DNA of 64,000 nt from Phallus indusiatus (GCA_027605045.1 JAQFWX010000006.1:868001-932000); one strand, 5' to 3'. Counted from the stretch's first letter, positions 34,860-48,495 are shown. The notes: a model not told the origin generated them from the sequence alone. Numbers and translations are program-made.

Positions 34860-36440
34860 TCATCTTCTGATAGTATTTGATGCTTTATGCTGAATATTCA
34901 AAACCTTAGGAAGCGACGAATGAGGAATAACAACGACACGGACATTCTCTGATAACATCGGCAAGCAGGACCTGAAACATTTCCATACTTTGGGGGAAAA
35001 AACCAGGAATTTCACAGGGTATCCTCTTTCCCGCCGTGCCTTAGAATAAGCACTCAGGGTGGTCACGTAAGTGCCATTGAGTGGTTCTTCGAGCTGGATA
35101 ATTATTTGGCATAACAGGGGACAAGGAGGTTTTCCATCTTGTGTAGAGAATCCTAGTATGGATAAACATTGCAGAAACGCCTGGTCTTTGGGGCTGTAGC
35201 TCGGCATAGCTTTTTGCCTGAGACCCAGGTACTGAAGATTTACCATGTCAGAGAGAATTCTAAAAAACATCATCTTGACTGAGAACCTCTCCCACCATAA
35301 TAATTCGAGGTTAAGGTGAGTGATACGAGAAAAATCCACGGATTTCGCCAAAATATCACCCCATGTTCCAATCCGAAAAGCTGAGTCATAAAAACTGTAC
35401 GTTAGCTTATTTCCCTCGAGGTTATCGGAATCTCTAGGGACTGCATTATCGTCTGAAATGATGAACGGAGAGTGTTGAAATAGAACGTTGAGGTTTGTAA
35501 AATGGACTTGGGGCATAAGCTCCAACAAAGGCGGTGAATCCTCAAACGAATGGTCAGCCAGTACAGTAATGTTCCACTTAACGTTAGAGGGGAAAGTCAG
35601 ATACTCGTTAATAAATTTCATTAACTTGTGTGAGTTGTACGCTTGGAGCATGAGGCTTCGCAAATGTGGTAAATTGACAGGTTCTCGAGAAAGGGCTGGT
35701 AGCCAAGCTCTGTTAGTCACCATTTCGCGTTTGAGATAGATGCCAATCACTTCGAGAGAGGGCGAAGCCTCAAAAAACGCAAGCACGGTCCGAAAGTTCG
35801 CATTTTCATCGCACGATAAATGAAACTCAGACAGACGATTAAATAACGAGCTGTTAAACTGTGGATATGGCATGGAAACTTGATAATTCAAGCTTTTCAG
35901 GTTAGGTGCAGATCCTGAAAATAAATTCTTTAAGACTATCCGCTGAAAATAAGGACTAGCGCTGAAAGAAAAGGTTTGTAGCATCGGCGCAGGAGATCGA
36001 AGGGACGATAGGAGCTGCCCAATCGGTGGCGCACGGGATGTTGTTTGGTTTTCGATATACACGCGCAATGACTCGAATCGATCTATATTCTGAAAAATGA
36101 CGGAAAGCACGGCTGACAAGCCCTTGTACCTTAGTACGCGATCCTCTATGATAAGAGAAACGTTTAATGGAGCTGACTGAGATCGGGGAACCAACTCTTT
36201 AATACCACTGGGTTTGACGTCGGGAATTGATAAATCCGTCCACATCATCCGATCAGACAAGAGAGCACACCTCCATGCACGGCAAACACAAGACGCGGAC
36301 AAGGGCGGTGCGAGTCTTTGGATTGTCGAGAAATCTCCGCTGTGTGGGAGTGGTTTTAGCGTGTATGTATTGGCGTGAATGATTATTTGTCGAAAGACGT
36401 CATATGGAAGATTGTTGATTGAAGGTGGTTGAGAGCTCAT
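34860..36440 (-). CDS. F-box protein with LRR-like C-terminal region
   Basis: A single open frame of 526 residues. An F-box-like motif lies at residues 9-70: INNLPYDVFRQIIIHA and, after a 30-residue loop, SASCVCRAWRCALLSDRMMWTDL. The rest contains regularly spaced leucine/asparagine stretches (LKSLNYQVS, LSEFHLSC, LPHLRSLMLQAY, ITHLNLELLWW, NLQYLGLRQ) that resemble the irregular leucine-rich repeats of Agaricomycete F-box families. Such proteins connect substrates to the SCF ubiquitin ligase through Skp1. A TATATAA box lies about 100 bases upstream on the minus strand (36,538-36,545). Confidence 0.8.
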   Translation of the reverse strand: MSSQPPSINNLPYDVFRQIIIHANTYTLKPLPHSGDFSTIQRLAPPLSASCVCRAWRCALLSDRMMWTDLSIPDVKPSGIKELVPRSQSAPLNVSLIIEDRVLRYKGLSAVLSVIFQNIDRFESLRVYIENQTTSRAPPIGQLLSSLRSPAPMLQTFSFSASPYFQRIVLKNLFSGSAPNLKSLNYQVSMPYPQFNSSLFNRLSEFHLSCDENANFRTVLAFFEASPSLEVIGIYLKREMVTNRAWLPALSREPVNLPHLRSLMLQAYNSHKLMKFINEYLTFPSNVKWNITVLADHSFEDSPPLLELMPQVHFTNLNVLFQHSPFIISDDNAVPRDSDNLEGNKLTYSFYDSAFRIGTWGDILAKSVDFSRITHLNLELLWWERFSVKMMFFRILSDMVNLQYLGLRQKAMPSYSPKDQAFLQCLSILGFSTQDGKPPCPLLCQIIIQLEEPLNGTYVTTLSAYSKARRERGYPVKFLVFSPKVWKCFRSCLPMLSENVRVVVIPHSSLPKVLNIQHKASNTIRR

Positions 36441-37690
36441 TTTCTGAGTGGTCGGAGGGGGGAAATTAAGGCAAGTGGGAGTAAGGGTAAAGGATGAGGG
36501 AGAAATGAGGTTGTATTAGTGAAACGAGGCGTTCCATTATATATGAAAACCAACTCATGAGTCAAAATTGTTGGACAAAAATTAAAAAAGACAGGGTGTG
36601 GGAACGAGATACACTTCTTGCTCGAGGGTGGTGTCCGGACTCTGTTCTTGAGTGTGGTGTAATTGAATAATCCATATGACCTTGATACTATACATGAATT
36701 AGTAGAGCATGAACTGAAAACTCAAAGATCTTAATGTACCAACCAAGCTCGTGTTGATGTGTGAGTCCTTTAAGTCTCGAAAAGCCTAGCCCTATGCATT
36801 GAGAGTACTTCCCCTTTGTGGTTGATCTTGACTCGCTGCTCAGGTTTCCCTTGCGTTCTGGTCTTGAAGCCTTCGGACGTGCCGTCCTGGCTATATCTCG
36901 ATAATTTCAAACGGACAGTGAACTTTACTTTCGCCGTCCATCAAAAGGGCGGTCCAATGTTGAATGGACTCGAGATTGAGGTCCGTGGACATTGGACAAA
37001 GGGACAAAGGACGGTTGGTTATCGCAATTACGTAATACGAATGAATTATCGTCTTCTCACGGTCTCACCGGACGAGAAGATGGATGAGAATCTACATTTC
37101 GTCTGCCTGAGGGTTAAGACCTGTCTCCCAAGATACAGTAGACAGCTTTCGAATCTGATTAACTCTACGGTACAGAAAGCCTCAGGACGACATGTTAAGC
37201 TTTGGGGTATCGAGCGATATGGGCTTCAGTTTCTTCCTCGGCGTACTGGCTCGCTGAAGTGGACTTAACATGTTTCGGAACGAGGACAAGATATATGATA
37301 TTCGTGTCGATGCAGGTAGAAGAGCTGATTTCGCTGCTTGCGTGCGAAAGCGAGAGCATGGCCATATCACTATCGGGTATCGTTATGAAGCTCATGCAAA
37401 GTCACTGCTGGCAAGGTTTTGGTTTGAGGTGTGTTTTAAGGCGACAGCTGCAGTCAGGAAGGGATCAGATTATGAGAAAAACATGTTACAAAGCTGAGAA
37501 GTAACGTACGAATCACAAGTTACCTACCGGTTAAGGTGGTTAGACCTTGCTCTTAATAGACCAAACAGTTTCGAGCTGGTGCGTCAGACCATTCTGATAG
37601 TCCTCTTGGAGTGAACAAACAGGTCATCGAAAAAGAGCTGCTTGACGGTAGCGCAGGGTTGGTATCCATTACGGACTCGAACGAACGTTG
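36441..37690. other. Intergenic stretch with unidentified open frames
   Basis: A plus-strand frame (36,816-37,268, 150 codons) and an overlapping minus-strand frame (37,195-37,395) are the longest. The part from about 37,270 to 37,390 aligns with 47,210-47,300 and 55,290-55,390 of the repeated companion units, so it belongs to the array. I cannot assign a function. Confidence 0.4.
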
Positions 37691-37697
37691 TCGGTAT

Positions 37698-38440
37698 TTA
37701 CCTTGTATAGCCGTTTGCTGTCAGCCCGAATGCCGAAAAGCCGCCTCTTAAGGCGATTTCAGCATATCTATTTTCTGCTGTAAAGCCACAGAGAACAGAG
37801 AAACGTGTTATATGAATATCTGTGAGATAAAAAAGGTACAGAAGGAACAAACCCGTGATATTTGCGTGATATACAGTATGGTCGGCGGTCGCGCTCGAGT
37901 ACCTGATGACAAGGGCACGACGTTCTCTTAGAATGTATTTGGCGATGTAAATTTGACCCTCGTTGCAGCCTTTAGGTGATGGATTTTGGAACCAAAGACC
38001 CCTTTCGACTGAGAAACAAAAATACGTTCGCGATGAGCACTTGGGACGGTACGGGACGCATGCCTCGAAACGGCTTCGGCGAAACTGTTCGCGATCGCAC
38101 CAAATGAGCAAGAGATGTAATGTGAAACCTGAACGCGCTATTTGGGCTTATTTCCATGTGGTACGCCGATGGATTGCTTGAAGCTCGTCGAAGCGGTAGA
38201 AGACGGTACATTCATAGTCAGAATGATCTAATCGACAAATGTTGGAAAAGGTTTCACCAAATCCACCTATCTTTTTTAACGACAAATTGGAGGGATTCAT
38301 GCAGAGGAAATATAAGGGAATAATGTACACACTTCCTGGTATATTTCGCAAAAAGCCGCTGGCACTTATAACTTTGCGCACGACCAACCTGGGCCGAAGT
38401 CTGTTGATATCTAATGAATAGAATGAAAATATTAGCAAAA
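37698..38440 (-). CDS. Companion gene of the STAND array, best-kept copy, unrecognised
   Basis: On the minus strand the frame 38,111-37,698 reads through GCNEGQIYIAKYILRERRAL, RYSSATADHTVYHANIT, a GTTTGTTCC donor region, then AENRYAEIALRGGFSAFGL. Each of these pieces has an aligned counterpart in the units upstream of STAND C, the unit after C and the unit before D, where they are interrupted. An upstream minus-strand frame (38,438-38,148) with KKIGGFGETFSNICRLDHSD may be its first exon. I do not recognise the family. It lies head to head with STAND gene B. Low confidence in exon limits. Confidence 0.35.
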
Positions 38441-39309
38441 AACATAAGATAGGTAAAAAAACAGTGCGTTGGCTTACTTCTTCTTCGTTAAAGCGATCTG
38501 AGGAAACAAAAACAACGGGAGTTCGGGCTTTGTAAGCCGAACCGATGATCTGACCCGTTCAACGCGATTTGCACCACATCTCTGGCCCAATATCAGCCTG
38601 CCCTACCCGCTGTTGTTGTGCTCTGGGTTCATGCAGAATAACAGGAAGGATCCAATTCCAGGCTGGATTATGGATAGGCTGTTGCCGGGTCGGGGGAATG
38701 TGGGCAGCGTGCAGGATGCGGCGGCTGCCAGAATGCCATTGCATATGGGACCTTGAAGCTCGAAAGTGTTTACTAGTTCAATACAAAATTGCCGAATTCA
38801 GCGAAGAGCGTGTCGAGCGCATCATCAGGCGAATAAGGCGGCGATCAATTCGCGACACTTTCAGGCTTCTTATGTGCTGAGCAATGGCTCGGGACAGGAT
38901 AGGCAACTTTAATACGCCGTGTTACGAAGCTGAATATCGATCTTTCGAATAAGTATAGGCGAGACGCGCGTTATGGGAAACTAATTTCTTTGCTGTGAAA
39001 GACTGTGAGGGTCATCATCGCAATACGTTCTTGAAGGTTTGAGCAGCAAGTGAGGGCTGAGCGCTCTGAATCACGAGATCCTAAGACGTTCCTGGTCTTT
39101 ACGTATAGAAGCATGTCTTGACTTAAACCAATGAAGATAAGCAACGAAGCGGCAAGACAAGATAGCTGAGATCCATATCCGGCTCAAGGCGTCTTAAAGG
39201 CAACTTTCGCCCCACGGATATTGAATCTTGATTGCAGTGCGCGCAGTACTCAGTACTAGTAGCACGAATAGTCTGCTCATTACTTACAACTGTTCAACGG
39301 AATTTGGTT
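38441..39309. promoter_or_regulatory. Divergent upstream region of STAND gene B
   Basis: No supported gene; the short frame 38,569-38,880 is Cys/Arg-rich and not conserved in other units. The region ends with the palindromic motif described next. Confidence 0.4.
39244..39257. promoter_or_regulatory. AGTACT palindrome upstream of STAND B
   Basis: CAGTACTCAGTACT, two AGTACT palindromes one base apart, 53 bases before the ATG at 39310. The same motif stands at a similar distance before copies C and D. Confidence 0.55.
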
Positions 39310-42300
39310 ATGGCTGACTTGACGGGAGGTATAAAAATATATGGTACGTTTAAAATTTCTCATTCAAGTTTGGATTTATTTCATCCCTGATCCCTCTGGA
39401 TAAAGATATTTGCTTGATCAATCCCCCACCCTCCTCATGGAAAAGTAAACCCGAGTTCCAAATAAAGATTCAAAACGGAAACCAAGTGAGAAAGAGCACC
39501 AAACGTGCATCACAGAAAGCTGATAACAGCTATGTGGCCTGGGACGAGTCTTTCGTATTGTACGTTAAAACTCACGATCTCTTTCGATGTCATCTTACAT
39601 TACAATATAGTACCGGTAAACCTACTGAAGACACGCTCCTTATTTTTACCGTCATCCGGATCCGTCCATTCAAAGACGATAAAATTGGCCCGTGCGAAGG
39701 CCGGGTCACTGAGCTCCTCAAAATACAAGGTAGTTCTAGTCATAAAAAATCGTGGTTAGTCTAACATTCACGTAATTACAGATCCATGTAAATTAAACGT
39801 GGCTGGGAAATGCCACTTAACATTCAAGATTGAAAAATTATCCGACGTTGCTTCGGAAGCGGTAGAAGAAGCATCAGCGGTATTGGGGAGTCTACCGAAT
39901 CTGAAGGTCCTAGCTAAGGGGGCCGAATTAGTGACCTCTGCGGCGCAGGCTTACAGTGATAATGAGGCTACCTGGTCATCGTTTATCGGTAAATTCGAGG
40001 TTTTCGTAAAAGTAGTAGATGAAGTCTCCGAGGTAATTCCTTGATCAACCTTTTTTATCACCTTTTTCAGTTCTTTTTGTTAGATAAGCCCATATGTGAA
40101 GGTAGCGTGGAGTGTTCTGTCTGTTATTCCAAAGGTAAAAGCATTTCATTTTCTTATTGCCATACCGAGCTAAAATTTTTTTGGTAAGACGATCATCGCG
40201 AAAACGAATCGTGACGACAAGATTAAACAGTTATATGATACACTAGAGGACGTTTACGACTATATTACGAATGCGAAACGGCTATCTGAGCTTACCCAGA
40301 CCCAGTCTAAGACACTTTCCGCTGTGGTTCTGCAAACCACAGAATGCGCATATTTTATACGAGCATATTGTACCGAAGATACAGGTACTGTTCTCTTGAT
40401 ATTTTATAATTTTGCAATTTAGTCTGACGCTCGATCTTCAGTCAAGAACACATTGAAAGGAATCATCGGTAGTGCGGATGCCAAGATTCAAGCTTTCAAC
40501 GACAAACTAGACCGTCTCATGAATGCTATGAAGGATTCAATCAATCTTGAAACTGGCATTATAACACTTCGGGTGTCAGAGAAAATCATCGAACTAAGTA
40601 CGTCAATATATCGAGCCGGTATTATTCTCGATTCATGACCTTGTTTCACAAGATGAAATCACATGGCTCGAGGAAATTCCGTACGATTCGGGGGCCGGGT
40701 ATTTCCCACATAAAGAATGTCTACCAGGGACTCGACAAAAGCTGATCAATGAAATATTTGAATGGGCCAATGACGATTCATCGACACAAATACTTGTGCT
40801 TAGTGGGCAAGCTGGAATAGGAAAGTCTGCAATAGCACATACGGTCGCTAAACTGTTCAAAGAACAGAACCGACTTGGGTCCATGTTCTGTTTCAGCCAA
40901 GGTTTCGCTGGCCGGCGCAATTGTCTCTTTAGCACTATATCCCGCGACTTGGCGGACAGCGACATCATGTGGAGAAAGGAATTGGTGAATGTTATTAACA
41001 ACGACTCTGCGGTTAGGAAGAAGGAGGACGCCAGAACGCAATTTGACGAACTTATTATCAAGCCTTCCGAGACCGTGGCAACGATTGGACCCGTAGTTAT
41101 CGTCATAGATGCTTTGGACGAAAGTGGGGATCGTAGTGAACGCAAGGAGATTCTGGAAATCCTCCTTAATAGATGGACCGAGCTTCCGAAAAATTATCGT
41201 TTAATTGTTACCACTCGCCCAGAACAAGATGTCGAGGAGCAATGCCAGAAATCCGGTATTTTATGTAAGGAAATGGGCGATATTGACGCAGACGAAACGC
41301 GTCACGATATCGAAGCATATGCCTCGAAGCGTTTGGATTCAATATCATTGATACTGGGCAAGATAGATGAAGGTTGGCACAGTACACTAGCTGGGCACGC
41401 CCAAGGTCTTTTCCAGTGGGCCCAGACAGCTTGCGGGTTCATTGATAACAGCGTGAGGATTCCCGAACTCTTACAGAAGAATTGGGAAACCTGTGTGTCA
41501 AACTCGTCCTTGTCGTTGTATGCATTATATCGCGGGATCATTTCAAGCCAACCAGAATCTCAATACGAGTTTTTTCAAGAAAGGTTCAAGGCGATTGTAG
41601 GTGCAATCATCACGGCGCAGGAACCCCTTTCAATCCACGCGCTACAAAATATCTTTAAGGATGATATTCAAGATATCATATCGATACTCAGCCCGTTCGG
41701 TTCATTTTTTTCTGGCATTCATGACCCGTCGGGATCTACTCTGGTACGACCTCTCCATACGTCGTTATTCGACTTTTTCAAGGCCGAAAAAATCTACGAG
41801 AAAAACCAACAAAATGTTGAAAAAATAAACGAGTACTACATCGACACATCAAACCAAAGCCAGATGACGCTCGGTTGTCTCAAGGTGATGAATCGGATGC
41901 TATGCTTCAATATCTGTCGGCTTGAGACATCACACCTGCGCAATTGGAAGGTGCCTGATTTGGATTCACGTTGCGAGAAAGCCATTCCATTGCATCTGTC
42001 GTATTCATGTCGGTTTTGGACCTTCCATCTCCATTCCTCCCCTGTTAGCGGAAAACTTGTTCGTGAAATCCGGAAATTGATGGATGACAACCTGTTATAT
42101 TATTTTGAGGCGCTCAGTTTGTTATACGCGGTTGAGCATGGTTGCGTGGCAATGCGAGAGATAATGGATTGGTGTCAAGTAGGTGATTTTTCCTCTACCT
42201 GTTGCATATTTATTAACTAAATTAAATGGTAGGATGCAGATAGTAACTTGGCTGAGGACGCAATGGATGCACAGATGTTTGGGTTCGATTTTAAAGACGT

Positions 42301-44726
42301 TATGAAAATGAGCACACCGCATCTTTATCTTTCCGCACTTCCCTTTGCCCCTCGTGATTCATTCGTGTCCAGAAAGTATCTTGAGAGGTATCCTGGTCTG
42401 TTTACATTCGATGTTGGTCAACCTGTCGGCTCTTCACCCAAAATCAGATTTATGCACAAGAATTCCGATAGTCGGTTTTGCCAAAGGCTTGTCTTTTCTC
42501 CGAAAGGCAGATGTTACGCGACTGTATTCCCCTGCAGTTTGAATGTATGGAACTACATAACAGAGGAGGAGGTGAATTGTTGGGATACGGATCTCAAAGG
42601 TCACTTTGGTTCACGGAGCATCTGCCACACCGTCTTTTCCTCTGATGGCGAATCGGTTTACTGTTGTTGGGAGCACAGTGATATCTTGATATTGAATATA
42701 ATGGCAAAGGAAACTGCGATAGAGAGATATGAGGATATAGTCGGCGATGCCGTGTGTTACCATTGCACCATCTCGACGGATGGACGTTTTATAATCTGGT
42801 GCATGGAAGATGAAGCACTCCTACTCGATCGAGGAACTCGTCAGATTGTTAAACGGTTTGAAGAATGGTACTGTTTCTCTGCGATTTCCCCCCATGGTGA
42901 ATGGTTTGCCCTTGGTCGCAGCAGCAGTGATGTCAATGGGGTGTACATATGGAATACTAGAAACCAAACACAGCACTGTTTCATACCCTGTTTTCCTTTG
43001 GGAAATCGGAATCTGGTGCTCACTGACAGTTACTTCGCTTTTCAAGAAGACAACTTCACGATAGAGATCTGGGATGTGCGGTCAAACACTAAAGTCACCG
43101 AAATTCAGCGCAGGTCATATATCACAAGCTTCTGCATTTCCCCCGATGACCAATATATCCTTGTTACCATAGCCGGAATGTACTCAGTTTGGAGAGCGTC
43201 TACTGGAGAATTAATCAGTCAATCCTATGTAGATGATCTTGATCGCTGTTCAGGATTCTCACATGATTCCAAGATGATCGCATTGGGCACGCGGGATGGT
43301 ACACTCTACGTTCAACGATGGGATGAAAGTATAGAAATGACTCATCCAAACGGCAACGAAATTGAGAATGTATTTGAAAATTGGCTGCGGGGTTCATATC
43401 TTATTCTTCGGTATGCGACGGTGCTCGATGAGTATCGCCTCCAGATTTCGGATATTACAACAACAAACACGATAATTTTTGAAGCAGAACTTGGAGACTA
43501 CGGACCCGTCAGTATTTTTCCGGATGAGGAAAACGTGCGTGTGGCATACGTTACCAGTCGCCGCGGAATCTGTCTCTGGGACGACAAAGAAGGCGAAACC
43601 GTTGTAGACGGATCAGTCCGTTCAATCGCTGCACTCATGTGTTCGGACAACTTTTTGATTTCTGGACACGAAAAAACCATTAATATATGGGATAGCTGTA
43701 CCCGGCAATTGGTTCGCAATCCAATAGACTTGCCGTATGAACTAAAATCCCTTCTTCCTGTGCAAGGTAGTACCCGCTTTGCTGTCATATATGACGATCA
43801 GGTGGAACTTAGGGATTGCGAATCGGGCGACAGAGTAGGGGAAACATTTACATTTAATTCCTGTTCCCCGATTGCTGTTTCTGCCAACGGGAAACATCTC
43901 ATAGTACACACGTCCAAAGATGAGGTCAGGATTTTGGATCAAACGGGAGCAATATTGAACTCGATTCCATTCTCACACAGTGACACTAGATGGCGGCTAT
44001 CCCTGAATGGGAAATACCTGACATGGATTGATACTGGCAAAATCAAACTCTTTGATGTGGACACGGAAACATTGCTCACTGGCCCATCATTGGATCGACC
44101 GACCGAGGACTGTTGGATCTCCAATGACTCAAAATGTATCATAATAATGTCCAATGATCATTTGGGGTGCATTTTTCTAGATATCTGGGACATACAATCC
44201 AAAAACATGATCATCAAAACAATTCGATACCCGTGTTATCCAGATACAGTAACCCTAGATATGAGCAAAAAACGTCTGGTAGTTGTATCTCCATGGCCTC
44301 GGGAATGTTATGTCTGGGACCTGGATACATTAGAGATAATGTCTAATATTCGGCACAACTTCGCTCCTCCACTCACCCCCGATAATTCCGACGCTGAGAG
44401 GTAAGTTCAGTATCACTTACATTCAGTGTGGTTCACTCAAGGAAACCCTCAGACTATCGATATTGTACAAGACAGAGACATTGGAATACGCATTGATGGC
44501 TTGGAAAAAAGCTTCACTCTCTGCTTCTGCTAGTGTTCAGACAGATTACGACGGGTGGATTTTGAGTCCGCAGGATGAGCTTTTGTTTTGGGTTCCAGAA
44601 ACGATGAGAAAGAGACTCTGGATTCCATGCATGACGCATATGCCGTATCGAAACTTTACAAAACTAAATTTCACAAATTTCGTACATGGTTCTGATTGGA
44701 CGAAATGTAAATCCAGAAACACCTAA
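39310..44726 (+). CDS. STAND NLR-like protein, copy B: C2-like, helical, NACHT, WD40, conserved tail (intact)
   Basis: Nine exons (39310-39343, 39406-39729, 39782-40032, 40084-40134, 40189-40384, 40442-40597, 40653-42182, 42240-44400, 44453-44726) sum to 4977 nt, 1658 residues. Residues 1-120 look like a C2-type beta domain (PEFQIKIQNGNQ, WDESFVLYVKTHDLF, LLIFTVIRIRPF). Residues 120-290 are helical. NACHT starts near 300 with LVLSGQAGIGKSAIAHT (Walker A), GRRNCLFSTISRDLA, VVIVIDALDESGDR (Walker B), RLIVTTRPEQD (sensor 1) and a winged-helix-like part. From about 850 a long propeller of WD40-like blades follows (FSPKGR, FSSDGES, ISPDDQYILV, GFSHDSKMIA). The tail has LLFWVPETMRKRLWIPCM and NFTNFVHGSDWTKC. 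STAND ATPases switch on by ligand-driven oligomerisation; fungal ones act in heterokaryon incompatibility and non-self sensing. Confidence 0.87.
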
Positions 44727-45440
44727 AATCCAAACAGAATTTTTTCAATACATGTGGGTTGTGTATAAAAAGTTAAACATATGTTATCCCGAGATTTACT
44801 TTTAAATGTCTGTGCCGAACACTTCAACTTTCAGCTCAAAAAAGCATATTATAATCAATTTTATTCCGGCTTCAATTTGCGCTCAGATGACTGAAAGAAA
44901 AAGCACAAGCACAAGCGGCGAATGCGGGATTTTCATAAAATCGAAAATTCCCGAAATTGGATCTAAAAATTGAGTGGAATTAGCATTCGGCGGGCGATCG
45001 GCATTAAAGGACACCCAAGCGCGTCGTGCCATAATGGCGTCGCGATACGCCCGGGCCGGCCTTTGTGTAGGTAAGGCGAAAAAGAGCAGTTCGTCACGCA
45101 ACTTCCTGCTCGTTCAAGCTTCAAGTTTCGCGTCTGCCCATGCATCAATTTTAACCTAGGTGCCAATTTTAAGTGCTATGCGCCTGCATCACTGCTTTGT
45201 ACCATTGACATGTAATATAGCAAACAATAATTGGTCTTTTATCAATGAGCTGGTTACCTCCTTGAGGTTACGATAGCAAGAATAATTTACGGATGGCACG
45301 TGTACGACAAGTGAGAGATCTTGAGCACAGCAGTCAACAGAACTGTCGGACACATGAAGGTACAGTATGTGTAGGCGGAGGGCTGGTATAGATGGAACAA
45401 GAAGAACAAAATGAAGACAGGGAGTAACTAAGCCCAGTGT
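44727..45440. other. 3' flank of STAND B
   Basis: It aligns with the flanks of copies A and C in short patches. Small open frames on both strands are not supported. Confidence 0.5.
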
Positions 45441-48330
45441 TCAAGCTGAAACAAAAGGGGTCAAGAAACCATCACCCAGAAAGATTGAACCGGGGTAGGC
45501 CAGAGAATAATGAGCAGTTGTCAATATACAGTCACCCAAAGCTTGTGTACGAAACCTAGATGGCGATGAACGTGGAACCGGCGAAAGTAAGGATGGAGGA
45601 TGGGAATGTGGTCTGGCAAATTCATCAACATTCATCGGGCGCCATGTGGAATGAGCGATATATATCCGAGCGTCACGTAAAAAGGACCTGCATATTGGAT
45701 ATTCGTTCGTGGTCTGACTCGTTCGTTTAGGAAAAGATAATGGTCATCATATCCGTGGGAATACGAAAAGGAACTCTGCAGCTCGGTCTTGAACGTTGAA
45801 CATATGACATCAATTGGCCAAGCTCGTAGTCTCGAGAGCGCCATTTTCTTCAAAAAGCATGTACGTCCTTGGCCCTCCGTCCAACAACCTCCAACGACGC
45901 CCACACCCTCCTATGACGATACATGAGATTGTGTTTTTGTCTCACGCCATCTCCCAACAAGATTGACACTTCCATACGAGTAGCCATAGAATGTGTCTCG
46001 AGTCCTGTTCCGTCCTAAAGGAGAAAGGTGGTCAATTGGTCTTATGGTTCGTTTTTTAGCACGCGAGCACTTACGGCAGGCATACGTTTGAAGACTATAA
46101 CCCATCCCATGAACAAACTTTGATTTATCACGGAATGAGATGAGAACCCATGCGTTTGTAACGGTTCATCGAACTGCGGCTCGAGAGACGAAAAGAAGGT
46201 TACACTCTGCAGTGATAATGATATCCCAAGCATTGTGTCCCAACAACAACTCATCACTGTCCTCGTCATCCTACCCATCTTCCATAACAATTTAGGTTGA
46301 ACCTCCATCGTCCCACTTTCTAGATTGAAGGCTCTTTGTAACGTGGCAACCCTATTTTCGCTCCGCGACGCCTCGTCCGATAACACCCATAAGGACTAAA
46401 AGTCTCATATGAATTGTGACTAACTGGTGCCTTCATAATATTCAGATCATGCTATAAAGTCTCGGTATAAACAAGAAAACAAACAGCGATTACACCAAAA
46501 TCATTTGCGAGCCTCGTGTTACCGGGATCCACGCTCGCAGTGCACCTAGCCCTGTATCGTCATCCGGCACATTGCAATCTGGATTAGAGATGGAGGAATA
46601 ACGTTCTTTTAGACGAAGCTATAAAAGGCATTCGTTTAGTCAAAAGGAAGCGCACGCGAAGAAGGATAGGACGGAAAGAGTACCGCATGAGATCTATAGG
46701 GTCGAGATGAATTTGAGTTTTCAAATGCTTTTTGAAATTCCCATTATTCACTGCAATCATATTATTTCAGCCTAAACCGTTTGAAGATGAGCATACGATA
46801 CATACCGACCGGCCGTGTATTATCTGTGTCGACGCTGGTGCATGCGTAGACAACGCCCGCAGGATACAGATACAATATGAATGGATTGTGCATATATATA
46901 TCTACCGAATGACGCCGACACTTTGCACGAATAAAAGAGAGGAATGTCGTGTTTTTCGTCGGAAAGTGTTGTATGAGACGTCTGAAGGGATCGAGGGTTG
47001 TCTACCAATTACAGCAAACCGCGCTCGTCCTTGACGGTTGACTAACTGTGTGGTAAACAAAGCCTAGAAATGACTTGTTGGTTCGTCTCGCTTCTTTCCA
47101 GTGTTTGAGATAATCGACGTAAGCTTTGTCTTTTTCGTTGAAAGTTCATGTTACACAGGTTCATCGAGATGGGTTTGCTGACCGCAACGGGCACATTCAG
47201 AACGAGGGGAGAACATATAATTGACGTTGATGCGAAGAGAATAACCAGGTTCGTTTTTTGAACGTGTGACATCCTGTCTATAGCGGCGGAAGTGAGAATA
47301 TATGTATGACGTTGATCAAGGATACTTACCATCCACATTGGGGTATCGTTCTGAATGAACTTGATAATTAATTGGCAGAACCCGCCTTCTGGTTTGAATT
47401 TGAGTGATAGCATGTAGCGACAGTACTTCCGAAGTGACATCCGCGGCTGGGAAGGCATCTGCTTAAGTGAGAGAGACACTGAGTCACGTACTGGCCGAGA
47501 CGATCATTAGCGAGATGAAACGCAAGGTTTGTAAGCTGAGTATTGTTACCTATTCCAGTAGAATGGTGAGACCGTATGCGTTCGTTGAGTTTTGTTGAGC
47601 CGTGTGTAGTGAGGAATTCATCGTACAAAGTGTTCCGATTGTCCTATTCGAATGAACGGTTGTCATTTTATAAACAAAACAGCTGGGGTGACAACGCGTA
47701 CCTCAGTTTAGTCATTTGTGGTCCATCCGAATGCAAACTCGAGGACGATTTGCTCGAATATGCATCTTCTACTCCACAATGACAGGGTGAAGCGTCTTCA
47801 GTAAACTAAGTAAACCAAAGATAAGTGAGCATCCTAGAAGGAATAGGTACAGGGAAAGAACAAACCCAAGACATGCCGTCGTGCTTGAATATGATAGTAC
47901 AAGTCGACCGAATCAACAAGGAAGCGTTATGGGTGTAGTACTCTTCTAACATACTTGGCAATGTAATCTTGGCTACTGCTGCGTCTTCAGAGTAGCATAC
48001 GTATGATACATTTGATTATCCTCTCCCATAGATGCTAATCATGACGCGTTGGGGATGTGTTGAACTGAAGGGCGGAAGCCCACTACTGACTAGCGGGTTC
48101 ACGGTGATATCGATTAGACTTCAGGCTATGCTCCACTGCTTGATCCTTGGTAATGAATAGTGATGTTTGTCAATAGGATGCCAATGTGATACAGCGTGTA
48201 ACATACCTAGAGCATGAAATCCTCAAGCCAGTCAAAGAGTCTTCATTATCGCGGGTCAGCTTGAAATTTTTCGTGACCTTGTAGTGACATGCCGAACAGC
48301 CGAACTCGGTTCAACGGCAGGAACCTGTCT
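45441..48330 (-). pseudogene. Decayed companion unit between STAND B and C
   Basis: Minus-strand pieces match the units at 54,700-56,340, 59,770-60,430 and 37,200-38,220: SYSHGYDDHYLFLNERVRP (45,632-45,904), YGSVNLVGRW (45,911-46,105), RKYCRYMLSLKFKPEGGFC and MWMVSILDQRHTYILTSAAI (47,042-47,479), and AKITLPSMLE (about 47,950-47,990). Frames change between pieces, and about 800 bases (46,120-46,980) have no partner in the unit after copy C, which may be an insertion. Product unknown. Confidence 0.45.
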
Positions 48331-48495
48331 TTCGAATCAGCACCAATGGTGTTAACATTGGTCTATCAGTGACCAATAGAGATGTGGAAGCAACAAGGCA
48401 ACAAGGCAACAGCTGAGAGCTGAGAACTCGAGTTTGGCATAAGGCGCTATCAAGAGCAGCTTTTTACCAAGTTTTGATCGTGGTGCTCAGGACTC

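Noticed and set aside
39310..39380. A 26-30-nt first intron in the STAND genes ending at TTCAAG-like acceptors
   Set aside because: Too short, and it puts the next exon out of frame in part of the copies. The 53-69-nt intron ending at ATAAAG gives the same joint in all four.
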